This document shows, one piece after another, positions 52,791 through 63,495 of a stretch of 64,000 nucleotides of DNA (position 1 is the stretch's first letter; each line of letters begins with the position of its first letter). The translations under genes were made by a program, and so were the position numbers. Source of the DNA: Pseudomonas sp. A-RE-19 (lineage in GTDB: Bacteria; Pseudomonadota; Gammaproteobacteria; Pseudomonadales; Pseudomonadaceae); assembly GCF_019956555.1 (NCBI RefSeq), contig NZ_JAHBDQ010000021.1:1-64000 (forward strand), read 5' to 3'. The notes beneath the pieces were generated by a model, which was not told the DNA's origin, searched no databases, and worked only from the letters and a program-made list of their open reading frames with translations.

Positions 52791-54764
52791 ATGGCCGGGC
52801 TAATTCCCCAGAGCTTCATTGACGACCTTCTGAACCGCACCGACATCGTCGATGTGGTCAGCTCGCGCCTGCAAATGAAAAAGGCCGGCAAGAACTACAC
52901 CGCTTGCTGCCCGTTCCACAAAGAAAAAACCCCGTCCTTCAGTGTCAGCCCCGACAAACAGTTCTATTACTGCTTCGGCTGCGGCGCTGGCGGCAACGCC
53001 CTCGGCTTCATGATGGACCACGACAACCTGGATTTCGTCCAGGCTGTCGAAGAACTGGCCAAAGCCGCCGGCATGGAAATCCCCCGCGAAGAAAGCGGTC
53101 GACCGCACAAACCGCGGCAGCCCACCGATTCGCCCCTGTATCCGCTGCTCACCGCCGCCGCCGACTTCTACCGTCAGGCCCTGAAAAGCCATCCGGCGCG
53201 CAAAGCAGCTGTGGACTACTTGAAAGGACGCGGCTTGACCGGCGAGATCGCCCGGGACTTCGGCCTCGGCTTTGCTCCGCCGGGCTGGGACAATCTGTTC
53301 AAGCACCTGAGCAGCGACACCCTGCAGCAAAAAGCCATGATCGATGCCGGCCTGCTGATCGAGAACGCTGAAACCGGCAAGCGCTATGACCGCTTCCGCG
53401 ATCGCGTGATGTTCCCGATCCGCGACAGTCGCGGGCGCATCATCGCCTTCGGCGGCCGGGTACTGGGCGACGACAAGCCGAAATACCTGAACTCACCGGA
53501 AACCCCGGTTTTCCATAAGGGCCAGGAACTCTACGGCCTTTACGAAGCACGCAAGAACAACCGCAACCTCGACGAAATCATCGTCGTCGAAGGCTACATG
53601 GACGTCATCGCCCTCGCCCAGCAAGGCCTGCGCAATGCCGTCGCAACCTTGGGCACCGCCACTAGCGAAGAACACTTGAAGCGCCTGTTTCGTGTCGTGC
53701 CCAGCGTGCTGTTTTGCTTCGACGGCGACCAGGCTGGCCGCAATGCCGCCTGGCGAGCACTGGAAGCCACCCTGCCGTGCCTGCAGGACGGGCGTCGGGC
53801 GCGTTTTCTGTTCCTGCCCGAGGGCGAGGACCCGGACACCTTGGTCCGCTCCGAGGGCACTGACGCCTTCCGCGCGCGAATCAATCAGCATGCCCAGCCA
53901 TTGGCCGATTACTTTTTTCAGCAGTTGACCGAGGAATCGGACCCGCGCTCGCTTGAAGGCAAGGCCCACATGGCCACCCTCGCCGCGCCGCTGATCGACA
54001 AAGTCCCGGGCGCCAACCTGCGCATCTTGATGCGCCAGCGCCTGAGCGAAATTACCGGGCTTAGCGGTGAAGCCGTAAGCCAACTGGTGCAAAGCACGCC
54101 ACAGCCTCAGGAAGCGCCACCCGCTTACGATCCGGGCATCGATTACGACGCCATGCCGGATTACAGCGACTACCATCAGCCGCAGGCACAAGAGATGTAC
54201 GTGCCGCAGCAGGAATGGACGCCGAAGAAGCCTGGCGCAGGCGGCAAGAAATGGGACAAGAAGCCGTGGGACAAGAACGGCAAACGCGGCGGCGATCGTG
54301 ATCAGCCGCGCGCGCCACGGATTCCGGCCGCTGTAGAGCCGCCCACCCTGGCAGCCTTGCGCACACTGCTGCATCACCCGCAACTGGCTGAGAAAGTCGA
54401 GGACGCCGGGCACTTCGCTGCCGAGGACCATACCAACACGCAACTGTTGGTCGCCCTGCTCGAAGCCGTACAGAAGAATCCCAAGCTAAACTCATTTCAA
54501 CTGATTGCGCGCTGGCACGGCACCGAACAAGGCCGATTGCTCAAAGCGCTGGCAGAAAAGGAATGGCTGATTGATGGAGATAACCTTGAACAACAGTTTT
54601 TCGACACCATTACTAGCTTGTCAGCCCGCCAACGCGAGCGAAACCTGGAACAACTTCTTCGAAAAGCACGTCAAAGTGAATTGAGCACCGAAGAGAAGAA
54701 TCAACTGCGCGACCTTTTAAGTCGCAATGTTTCCGCATCAAGCCCGACCTCAACTGGCGCGTGA
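52791..54764 (+). CDS. dnaG: DNA primase
   Basis: Makes RNA primers at the replication fork. The 657-aa protein has the CHC2 zinc finger (C40, H43, C61, C64), the TOPRIM core with E268 in VVEGYMD and FDGDQAG, and a C-terminal DnaB-binding domain. Between core and C-terminus (about 440-515) lies a Tyr/Pro/Gln- then Lys/Gly/Trp-rich linker that looks disordered. Confidence 0.96.
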   Translation: MAGLIPQSFIDDLLNRTDIVDVVSSRLQMKKAGKNYTACCPFHKEKTPSFSVSPDKQFYYCFGCGAGGNALGFMMDHDNLDFVQAVEELAKAAGMEIPREESGRPHKPRQPTDSPLYPLLTAAADFYRQALKSHPARKAAVDYLKGRGLTGEIARDFGLGFAPPGWDNLFKHLSSDTLQQKAMIDAGLLIENAETGKRYDRFRDRVMFPIRDSRGRIIAFGGRVLGDDKPKYLNSPETPVFHKGQELYGLYEARKNNRNLDEIIVVEGYMDVIALAQQGLRNAVATLGTATSEEHLKRLFRVVPSVLFCFDGDQAGRNAAWRALEATLPCLQDGRRARFLFLPEGEDPDTLVRSEGTDAFRARINQHAQPLADYFFQQLTEESDPRSLEGKAHMATLAAPLIDKVPGANLRILMRQRLSEITGLSGEAVSQLVQSTPQPQEAPPAYDPGIDYDAMPDYSDYHQPQAQEMYVPQQEWTPKKPGAGGKKWDKKPWDKNGKRGGDRDQPRAPRIPAAVEPPTLAALRTLLHHPQLAEKVEDAGHFAAEDHTNTQLLVALLEAVQKNPKLNSFQLIARWHGTEQGRLLKALAEKEWLIDGDNLEQQFFDTITSLSARQRERNLEQLLRKARQSELSTEEKNQLRDLLSRNVSASSPTSTGA

Positions 54765-54778
54765 GGTCATAGCTCAGG

Positions 54779-54784
54779 TATAAT
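54779..54784 (+). promoter_or_regulatory. Perfect -10 TATAAT ahead of rpoD
   Basis: TATAAT, 48 bp before the rpoD ATG in the 67-bp dnaG-rpoD gap. No good -35 at 17 bp. It suggests rpoD has its own promoter besides read-through. Confidence 0.5.
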
Positions 54785-54831
54785 CCTCGGCTTGTTTTTT
54801 GCCCGCCAAGACCTTCAGTGGATAGGGTGTT

Positions 54832-56679
<1,848 letters not shown>

Positions 56680-56685
56680 TCACAG

Positions 56686-56711
56686 AACCCCCGGCCCAGG
56701 CCGGGGGTTTT
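56686..56711 (+). terminator. Terminator of rpoD
   Basis: AACCCCCGGCC-CAG-GCCGGGGGTTTT, 7 bp after the stop codon. Confidence 0.93.
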
Positions 56712-56802
56712 GCTTTATGCAGATTAAATGCCCCGCACGTCCCTCCCGCCGAATTGCCCGTCTACACTCGAAACATTCCCCCCAAGCCATAACGAGACCG
56801 TT

Positions 56803-59800
56803 ATGCCCAGATGGTCGACCGTGCTTTTTTTGCTGTCGCTGATAACTTGGACCGCAACGGCTGGCGCGCTGACTCTGACCGACGAAGAACGTGGCTGGCT
56901 GACGGCTCACCCGGAGTTGCGTCTGGGTGTCGACGCGTCCTGGCCGCCATTTGAATTTCGCGACGAACATGGCCGCTATCAAGGCTTGGCTGCGGACTAT
57001 ATCAACGTCATCCGTCAACGGCTGGCGATCAAACTCACGCCGATCGAACCGGTTAGCTGGACCGAAGTCCTGCAGCAAGCCAAACAAGGCAAGCTGGACA
57101 TCTTGCCGGGCATCATGTCCACCCCCGAACGCCAGACCTATCTGTCGTTCACCCGCCCCTATCTGGATTTTCCGATTGTCATTCTGGCTCACGTCGGGGG
57201 TCCTCAACCGCGCGAAATCAATGACTTATACGGGCTGAAAATTGCCGTGGTGGAAAACTACGCGCCCCATGAACTGTTGCGCACCCACCATCCCGACCTG
57301 AACCTGGTGGCCCTGCCCAACGTCAGCTCGGCGTTGCAGGCACTGGCTACCGACCAAGTAGACGCAGTCGTGGGCGATCTCGCCTCCAGCGTCTGGAGCC
57401 TGCGCCAGCTCAAGCTTGATGGGCTCTACGTCAGCGGTGAGACACCCTATCGCTACCAATTGGCGATGGCCGTCCCTCCGAACGACAAGGTGCTGGTCGG
57501 GATTCTGGACAAAGTCCTGGCAGACATGAGCCCGAGTGAAATCAGTGCCATACAGGAACATTGGGTCGGCAACGTGCTGGATCATCGGACTTTCTGGTCC
57601 GACGTGCTGATTTACGGCCTACCAGGGCTACTGTTTCTGATGATCGTGCTGGCAGTGGTTATCCGGATCAATCGCCGACTGAGTTCGGAAATCGCCCGCA
57701 GGGTAGATCTGGAACAGGAGCTGCGCAGCAGCGAATACCATTACCGCGGGCTGGTGGAGAGTCTTTCGGCCATTGCCTGGGAAGCGCAGATCAGCGATTA
57801 CACTTACAGCTACGTGTCACCCCATGCTCAGGACCTACTCGGTTATCCTCTGTCCCATTGGCTGATTCCGGGCTTCTGGCGCAACATCATCCACCCCGCG
57901 GACCTCACCCGGGCTCAGGCCTTCTGCGACCGTGAAGTGGCGGCCGGGCGCGATCACAGCGTCGATTACCGGGTGATTACTGCCGATGGCCGCTGCCTGT
58001 GGGTGCGCGATATCGTCAGCTTGATCGAGCACGGCCATGAACCGGTGCTGCGCGGGCTGATGATCGACATCAGCGAAGCCAAACGCACCGAAGAGGCCTT
58101 GCGCCTGTCGGAACAGAAGTTCGCCTCGGTGTTCCAGCAATGCCCGGATATTCTGGTGATCGCGCGGCTTTCCGACGGCTGCCTGCTGGAAGTCAACGAA
58201 GCGTTCGAAGAACAGATCGGCCTCAAGGCCGAAGACGTCATAGGCCAGACCGCCACCGACCTCAACATCTGGGGCGTATCTGGCGTGGGGCCTGGCTTGT
58301 TGCAGCGATTGCAGGCCGGCAGCATCCGCAACCTGGAGATGCCCTTTCGCCGCAGCAATGGCCAAGTGTTTACCGGCCTGATTTCCGCCGAACCCTTCGA
58401 TCTCGATACGACCCCTGCCCTGGTCGTTGTCGTGCGGGACATCAGTCAGCTCAAGGAAACCCAGCAACAACTGCAAACCTCCGAAGAAAAATTCGCCAAG
58501 GCCTTCCATGCCTCGCCCGACGGCTTGCTGCTGTCCCGGCAGAGCGACGGCTTACTGCTGGAGGTCAACGAAGGCTTCAGCCGTATTACCGGCTTTAACA
58601 GCGCGATGTCGGTGGATCGTTCGACCCTCGATCTGGGCATCTGGGTCAATCTCAACGAACGCAAACAAATGCTCGATTTGCTGCAGAAAAACGGCTATGT
58701 CCGCGATTTCAGTTGCCACATTCGCCGTAAAGACGGGCAGATCCGGCTCTGCGAGCTTTCAAGCCGTCCGCTGCCCATTGGCAATGAAGACTGCATGCTG
58801 ACCATTGCCCGGGATATTACCGAACGGCACCTGATGCAGGAGAAACTGCAGCAGGCCGCCACTGTGTTCGAGAGCACCGCCGAGGGTGTATTGATCACCG
58901 ACACCCAACAGCACATCAGCGCCGTCAACCGGGCATTCACCGAAATCACCGGCTACAGCGAAAGCGAAGCGCTGGGCCACACCCCTCGCCTGCTCGCCTC
59001 AGGCCTGCACGACAGCGCGTTCTATGCAGCGATGTGGCATCAGTTGACCGCCGAAGGTCATTGGCAAGGCGAGATTTCCAACCGGCGCAAGAATGGCGAG
59101 CTTTACCCTAGCTGGCTGACCATCAGTGCGGTGCGCAACCGGGACAAATTCATCACTCACTTTGTTGCCGTGTTCGCGGACATTTCCAGTCTCAAGCACG
59201 CTCAGGCCAAACTCGACTACCAGGCGCACCACGATCCGCTGACCGGCCTGCCAAACCGCACGTTGTTCGAGAGCCGACTACTGACCGCGCTCAATAGCCA
59301 ACAGGAGAACGGCAGCCAGGGCGCCGTGCTGTTCCTCGACCTGGACCGTTTCAAGCACATCAACGACAGCCTCGGCCACCCGGTCGGCGACCTGTTGCTC
59401 AAAGGCATCGCCGTGCGCCTCAAGGAGCAGCTGCGCGATATCGATACCGTGGCGCGGCTGGGTGGCGACGAATTCATCATCCTGCTTCCCGGCCTGCAAC
59501 AGTCCAGCGATGCCGACAACATTGCCACCAAGCTGCTCAATTGCTTCGCTGCCCCTTTCCAGGCCGGCGAGCACGAGTTTTTCATCAGCGCCAGCATCGG
59601 CACCAGCCTGTACCCCAGAGACGGTTGCGATGTCGCCACGCTGGTCAAGAACGCCGATGCCGCAATGTATCGCTCCAAGGCCAAGGGCCGTAACCGGGTT
59701 GAAAGCTACACCCGCGACCTCACCGCCCAGGCCAGTGAGCGCGTGGCGCTGGAGCACGAACTGCGGCGCGCCATCGAGCGCAATGAGCTGTTTCTGTACT

Positions 59801-60549
59801 ACCAACCCAAAATCAGCCTGGACGATCATCGAGTGGTCGGCGCCGAAGCGCTGATTCGCTGGCATCACCCCACCTTCGGCGATGTGCCTCCCGAGCACTT
59901 CATTCCCTTGGCCGAAGAAAACGGCATGATCCTGCAAATCGGCGATTGGGTACTTGAGACCGCCTGCCGACAGATGTACGAGTGGAATCAGGTCTATGAG
60001 TGCCTGGGCCCACTCTCGGTCAACCTCGCGGGCGCTCAACTGCGCCAGCCGAACCTGCTCAGTCGGATCGAGCAACTGCTCAAGGACAACTGCCTCAAAC
60101 CCGATTTCCTGCAACTGGAGATCACTGAAAGCTTCATCATGAGCCAGGCCGAAGAGGCGCTGGCGGTGCTGCACCAGCTCAAACGCCTGGGTGTGCAGCT
60201 GGCAATCGACGACTTTGGCACTGGCTATTCATCCCTGAGCTACCTCAAACGCCTGCCGCTGGACATCCTCAAGATCGATCAGTCCTTCGTCCGCGGCCTG
60301 CCGGACGACCCGCACGACGCAGCCATTGTTCGCGCAATCATCGCCCTGGGCCGCAGCATGCAATTCACCGTCATCGCGGAGGGCGTCGAAACCCAGGCGC
60401 AGCAACAATTTCTGACTGAGGAAGGCTGTGAACAGATCCAGGGCTACATCGTCAGCCTGCCCTTGCCACCGGATGAATTCGCCGCGACGTTTCTTCGTAC
60501 AGTCATATTGGATTTTTCGGATAGCACAGCCGAGAAACCATCGCTATAA
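56803..60549 (+). CDS. rmcA: RmcA-like c-di-GMP regulator (SBP-PAS-GGDEF-EAL)
   Basis: Multi-sensor membrane protein setting c-di-GMP levels; P. aeruginosa RmcA (PA0575, same place next to rpoD) links redox state to biofilm. The 1248-aa protein has a signal peptide, a periplasmic SBP_bac_3 domain (about 25-260), a membrane helix (VLIYGLPGLLFLMIVLAVVI), about four PAS domains, GGDEF (887-891) and EAL (1015-1017) with TES, DDFGTGYSS, KID and EGVE kept. Both catalytic sets look intact, so cyclase and esterase activity are possible. Start 56803 begins the signal peptide. Confidence 0.9.
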   Translation: MPRWSTVLFLLSLITWTATAGALTLTDEERGWLTAHPELRLGVDASWPPFEFRDEHGRYQGLAADYINVIRQRLAIKLTPIEPVSWTEVLQQAKQGKLDILPGIMSTPERQTYLSFTRPYLDFPIVILAHVGGPQPREINDLYGLKIAVVENYAPHELLRTHHPDLNLVALPNVSSALQALATDQVDAVVGDLASSVWSLRQLKLDGLYVSGETPYRYQLAMAVPPNDKVLVGILDKVLADMSPSEISAIQEHWVGNVLDHRTFWSDVLIYGLPGLLFLMIVLAVVIRINRRLSSEIARRVDLEQELRSSEYHYRGLVESLSAIAWEAQISDYTYSYVSPHAQDLLGYPLSHWLIPGFWRNIIHPADLTRAQAFCDREVAAGRDHSVDYRVITADGRCLWVRDIVSLIEHGHEPVLRGLMIDISEAKRTEEALRLSEQKFASVFQQCPDILVIARLSDGCLLEVNEAFEEQIGLKAEDVIGQTATDLNIWGVSGVGPGLLQRLQAGSIRNLEMPFRRSNGQVFTGLISAEPFDLDTTPALVVVVRDISQLKETQQQLQTSEEKFAKAFHASPDGLLLSRQSDGLLLEVNEGFSRITGFNSAMSVDRSTLDLGIWVNLNERKQMLDLLQKNGYVRDFSCHIRRKDGQIRLCELSSRPLPIGNEDCMLTIARDITERHLMQEKLQQAATVFESTAEGVLITDTQQHISAVNRAFTEITGYSESEALGHTPRLLASGLHDSAFYAAMWHQLTAEGHWQGEISNRRKNGELYPSWLTISAVRNRDKFITHFVAVFADISSLKHAQAKLDYQAHHDPLTGLPNRTLFESRLLTALNSQQENGSQGAVLFLDLDRFKHINDSLGHPVGDLLLKGIAVRLKEQLRDIDTVARLGGDEFIILLPGLQQSSDADNIATKLLNCFAAPFQAGEHEFFISASIGTSLYPRDGCDVATLVKNADAAMYRSKAKGRNRVESYTRDLTAQASERVALEHELRRAIERNELFLYYQPKISLDDHRVVGAEALIRWHHPTFGDVPPEHFIPLAEENGMILQIGDWVLETACRQMYEWNQVYECLGPLSVNLAGAQLRQPNLLSRIEQLLKDNCLKPDFLQLEITESFIMSQAEEALAVLHQLKRLGVQLAIDDFGTGYSSLSYLKRLPLDILKIDQSFVRGLPDDPHDAAIVRAIIALGRSMQFTVIAEGVETQAQQQFLTEEGCEQIQGYIVSLPLPPDEFAATFLRTVILDFSDSTAEKPSL

Positions 60550-60550
60550 T
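60545..60550 (+). promoter_or_regulatory. -10 box of the tRNA gene, overlapping the rmcA stop codon
   Basis: TATAAT whose TAA is the rmcA stop codon, followed by the GC-rich discriminator CCGCGGCC, 14 bp before the mature tRNA. No clear -35. The discriminator suggests stringent control. Confidence 0.6.
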
Positions 60551-60564
60551 CCGCGGCCTACTGA

Positions 60565-60641
<77 letters not shown>

Positions 60642-60645
60642 AACA

Positions 60646-60671
60646 AAAAAGCCGCGCATTGCGCGGCTTTC
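60646..60671 (+). terminator. Terminator of the tRNA gene
   Basis: AAAAAGCCGCGC-ATT-GCGCGGCTTT, 5 bp after the CCA end. Confidence 0.85.
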
Positions 60672-60767
60672 GCGTTTTCTGGTCAGCAGTCGCTGATACA
60701 GCCCTATGGGCACCGTCGCGATCCAGGACTGATGACTCCTTTGTTGTAAAGGCTTGCGTGATCCGAC

Positions 60768-61013
60768 TTAGCTCGATTCGTGAACTCCCTTTTCAGCCGG
60801 TGCAAGTTCGGGGAACTCAACCAGCAGTGCCTTGTTACCCCTGGCGATGTGTTCCATCACCGCCAAGGCGATGTTTTCACGCACCATCCCCACCGAGACG
60901 TAGTACATGGCCCAGGCTTGTTCGGGCGTGCAGTGGCCGATCTGCTCCTCAATCTCCTTGTAGGCTTTGTATTCGTCCGACTCCAAGTAGCATTGGCAAT
61001 CACCTTGGTACAT
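60768..61013 (-). CDS. Small protein of unknown function (81 aa)
   Basis: Not recognised. Starts MYQGDCQCYLESDEYKAYK; three Cys (6, 8 and in IGHCTPE), an amphipathic middle helix and an acidic C-terminus. GGAG stands ten bases before the ATG at 61013, a good sign that it is real. It points towards the tRNA gene. Confidence 0.65.
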   Translation of the reverse strand: MYQGDCQCYLESDEYKAYKEIEEQIGHCTPEQAWAMYYVSVGMVRENIALAVMEHIARGNKALLVEFPELAPAEKGVHESS

Positions 61014-61197
61014 GATTTTTCTCCTTCCCTGGAACCTCTGTGACAACCCCTGAGTCAGTCGGCTGATAAGGGCTGCTCCTGCTCCCTACGTGATTACCAA
61101 CTCCCCAAGTTGGCAAGTCGAAAAACCCAGAAAAGCCAGTTTAGCGTGCAGACCAATTAACCCACATAGAACCGAAACAGATTAACCTCCTTTTCAA

Positions 61198-61413
61198 TTA
61201 CAAACCCACATCATACTTACGGAGCAATTCTTCAATACGGCTCAACCGCTGATCATTAAAAACAATTGACTGGTTATCCAGCGACATAAAGCCGCCTGCA
61301 ATTAGCGCCTCATGTCTCTCAACCATTTTTATCAACACTACCAACTCTTTAATTTCGCTTTTAATTTCTCTGTAAATGCCCACAGCACCCTCATATAAAA
61401 TAAAGATCCCCAT
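61198..61413 (-). CDS. Possible small protein (71 aa), unknown
   Basis: AT-rich frame whose product is mostly charged helix (REIKSEIKELVVLIKMVERH, then QRLSRIEELLRKYD). No ribosome site for the ATG at 61413; a GTG at 61383 has GAGGG five bases upstream and may be the true start (61 aa). It could be translated with the binding protein gene upstream (29-bp gap). The 61047-61197 stretch shows only a CCAACT-CCCCA-AGTTGG hairpin. Confidence 0.35.
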   Translation of the reverse strand: MGIFILYEGAVGIYREIKSEIKELVVLIKMVERHEALIAGGFMSLDNQSIVFNDQRLSRIEELLRKYDVGL

Positions 61414-61442
61414 AGAACAATAAAGACGATAACCCAGTCAGA

Positions 61443-62546
61443 TCACGTACCACTCTTCACTTTGATCCAAACCCGGGTGCGGATTCGCTCCATTTTCAAT
61501 GGCAGGGGCTCAAGTGGAACAAGTGTAGCAACGGTCTTTTTGCCGGGATAAACCCAAGTATTGTCGCGTAACTTCTGCTCCACAAATTTTGTGGCATCTT
61601 TATTAGCGTTAGGATACAAAGTGTGATTTGAGCTCTTGGCAATAATTTCTGGCCGCAACATATAATTAATAAACGCCATGCCTTCCTTTGGATGGGGCGC
61701 ATCTTTTAACAGAACCAGATTTTCCGACCAAACCAGCGCTCCCTCGCGAGGAAGACTGTAGGCAATCTTGCGTCCAGTGTTGGCTTTCTCGTTGAGGGCC
61801 TGCGCTGCAAGGGCACCATTAGCCCACCCCACAACTGCACAAATATTGCCATCAGCCAGGTCAGAGTCGATTCTGGACGAGTCGAAATAGAGGACATAGG
61901 GACGGATTTTTAACAACAGGGCCTGAGCCTTCTGGTAATCATCCGGATTCTTACTGTTACTAGGGAGCCCAAGGTAATGCAATGCAATTGAAATGATCTC
62001 ACTTGGAGAATCGAGCATTGCCACACCGCACGACTTAAGTTTGCTGATATTTTCTTCTTTGAAGATCAAGTCCCAGCTATTCACCGGCGCATTATCACCC
62101 AATGCCGCTCTGACTTTATCAACGTCATAGCCAATGCCGGTGGTGCCCCATAAATAGGGCACAGCGTAGCGATTACCAGGGTCATTGACCGCAACCTGGG
62201 ACAAGATATCAGGATCGATATGGGACAAATTACTCAGTTGATTGCGATCCAACGGCTGAAGGACTCCCGCCTGGATCAGGTCTGGCAGCACATTGGAGGT
62301 GGCCACAACCACGTCGTACCCCGTGCGGCCAGCCATCACTTTACTCTGCATGATTTCGGCACTGTCGAACGCATCCATATGGACGCTGGTGCCGGTTTCC
62401 TGTTCAAACTCCTTTGGGGTCTCCGGTGCGATAAACCCGAACCAGTTGTACAGATACACCCCAGGCTCTACAGCCCCCACTGATGTGCTTATCCCTAGAC
62501 CCAGAAGCGAGGCTGCAAAAAGGGCCCGCAAAGGTGATTTGTACAT
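61443..62546 (-). CDS. Periplasmic polyamine-type substrate-binding protein (PotF/SpuD-like)
   Basis: The 367-aa protein has a signal peptide (1-25) and PotF/SpuD features: VYLYNWFGFIAPETPKEFEQ, FDSAEIMQSKVMAGRTGYDV, VPYLWGTTGIGY and CAVVGWANGA. Likely binds putrescine, spermidine or a related amine. No ATPase or permease lies beside it, so it is an orphan in this window. AAGGA precedes the ATG at 62546. Divergent from a LuxR-type regulator. Confidence 0.85.
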   Translation of the reverse strand: MYKSPLRALFAASLLGLGISTSVGAVEPGVYLYNWFGFIAPETPKEFEQETGTSVHMDAFDSAEIMQSKVMAGRTGYDVVVATSNVLPDLIQAGVLQPLDRNQLSNLSHIDPDILSQVAVNDPGNRYAVPYLWGTTGIGYDVDKVRAALGDNAPVNSWDLIFKEENISKLKSCGVAMLDSPSEIISIALHYLGLPSNSKNPDDYQKAQALLLKIRPYVLYFDSSRIDSDLADGNICAVVGWANGALAAQALNEKANTGRKIAYSLPREGALVWSENLVLLKDAPHPKEGMAFINYMLRPEIIAKSSNHTLYPNANKDATKFVEQKLRDNTWVYPGKKTVATLVPLEPLPLKMERIRTRVWIKVKSGT

Positions 62547-62583
62547 ACAACTATCCTTGTCAAGACGATATGCCCTCATGGCC

Positions 62584-62662
62584 ATCGTGAATCCTGATCG
62601 TGAATATACCCGGCATTGACGAATAGTAAATACCTACGAATACTTACCCGCGACCTACGAAT
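62584..62662. promoter_or_regulatory. Direct repeats between the binding protein and LuxR-type genes
   Basis: CCTACGAAT occurs at 62633-62641 and 62654-62662, exactly 21 bp apart (two helical turns), with further similarity after each copy. A second pair, ATCGTGAAT, occurs at 62584-62592 and 62597-62605. Good candidates for binding sites of the adjacent regulator. Confidence 0.5.
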
Positions 62663-62685
62663 CCCTAACCCTAAAGGGGTAGAAA

Positions 62686-63477
62686 ATGCCACTCGACCTT
62701 CATAGCCTGGCTTGGCACCGATCGATTGGAAAGCTGATCATGCAGTTGAACCGTCCAGAATTCTGGAGCTCACTTATCCGTACGTTAAATGAATATGTGC
62801 AAATCGATAATTGGGCTGTATTAATATTCAGCAACCAACAAGTGCAAGTTGTTAGTCTTCCTGAAGTAGCAGACGCAGAAGAGATAGATGCGTTCACTCA
62901 TCGCTACGTGAAGGGACTTTATATGCTGGACCCATTTTATATAGCTAATCGAGAAAACCCACAGAGCGGTTTTTTTCATATGCTGGATATTGCACCGGAG
63001 CACTTCCTTGAAACCGAGTATTACCATCAATACTTCGCACAGTATATCTCTGTCGATGAAGCGCAGTACAACGTCCAGCTCGACTCCGATAGAACGCTAT
63101 GCATTTCCTTTGGTAGTAACGCCCGCTTCAATCAAGAGCAAATAACAATACTTGACATTATCAAGCCATGGGTAACTGCATTAATGCATCAACGCATGTG
63201 TTTTGAGACTGATGTAGAAAAATCCCCCCCTGAACCAGCTCCATGGCCAGAAACGATTCTCCAGCTTGGCACACAAATAACAACGCGCGAGAAGGATGTA
63301 CTCAAACTACTACTTAGCGGTTTTTCCAACAAAGAGATAGCAGGAAAACTTTCCCTGTCGGCAGAAACGATAAAAGTCCACCGCCGCAATATTTACGCCA
63401 AATTAAACATCAAATCACAACCCGAGTTGTTTGCTCGATTTTTTATGCCAAAACAGGATATCTGCCCTACAAATTGA
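62686..63477 (+). CDS. LuxR-family transcriptional regulator
   Basis: The 263-aa protein has an N-terminal ligand-type domain (about 10-170), rich in aromatic residues but without clear acyl-homoserine-lactone contacts, and a C-terminal LuxR helix-turn-helix ITTREKDVLKLLLSGFSNKE with SAETIKVHRRNIYAKL. AAGGGG precedes the ATG. Divergent from the amine-binding protein it probably controls. Base composition is AT-rich compared with the core genes. Confidence 0.85.
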   Translation: MPLDLHSLAWHRSIGKLIMQLNRPEFWSSLIRTLNEYVQIDNWAVLIFSNQQVQVVSLPEVADAEEIDAFTHRYVKGLYMLDPFYIANRENPQSGFFHMLDIAPEHFLETEYYHQYFAQYISVDEAQYNVQLDSDRTLCISFGSNARFNQEQITILDIIKPWVTALMHQRMCFETDVEKSPPEPAPWPETILQLGTQITTREKDVLKLLLSGFSNKEIAGKLSLSAETIKVHRRNIYAKLNIKSQPELFARFFMPKQDICPTN

Positions 63478-63495
63478 AGTCAGCGCCTGGCACTT

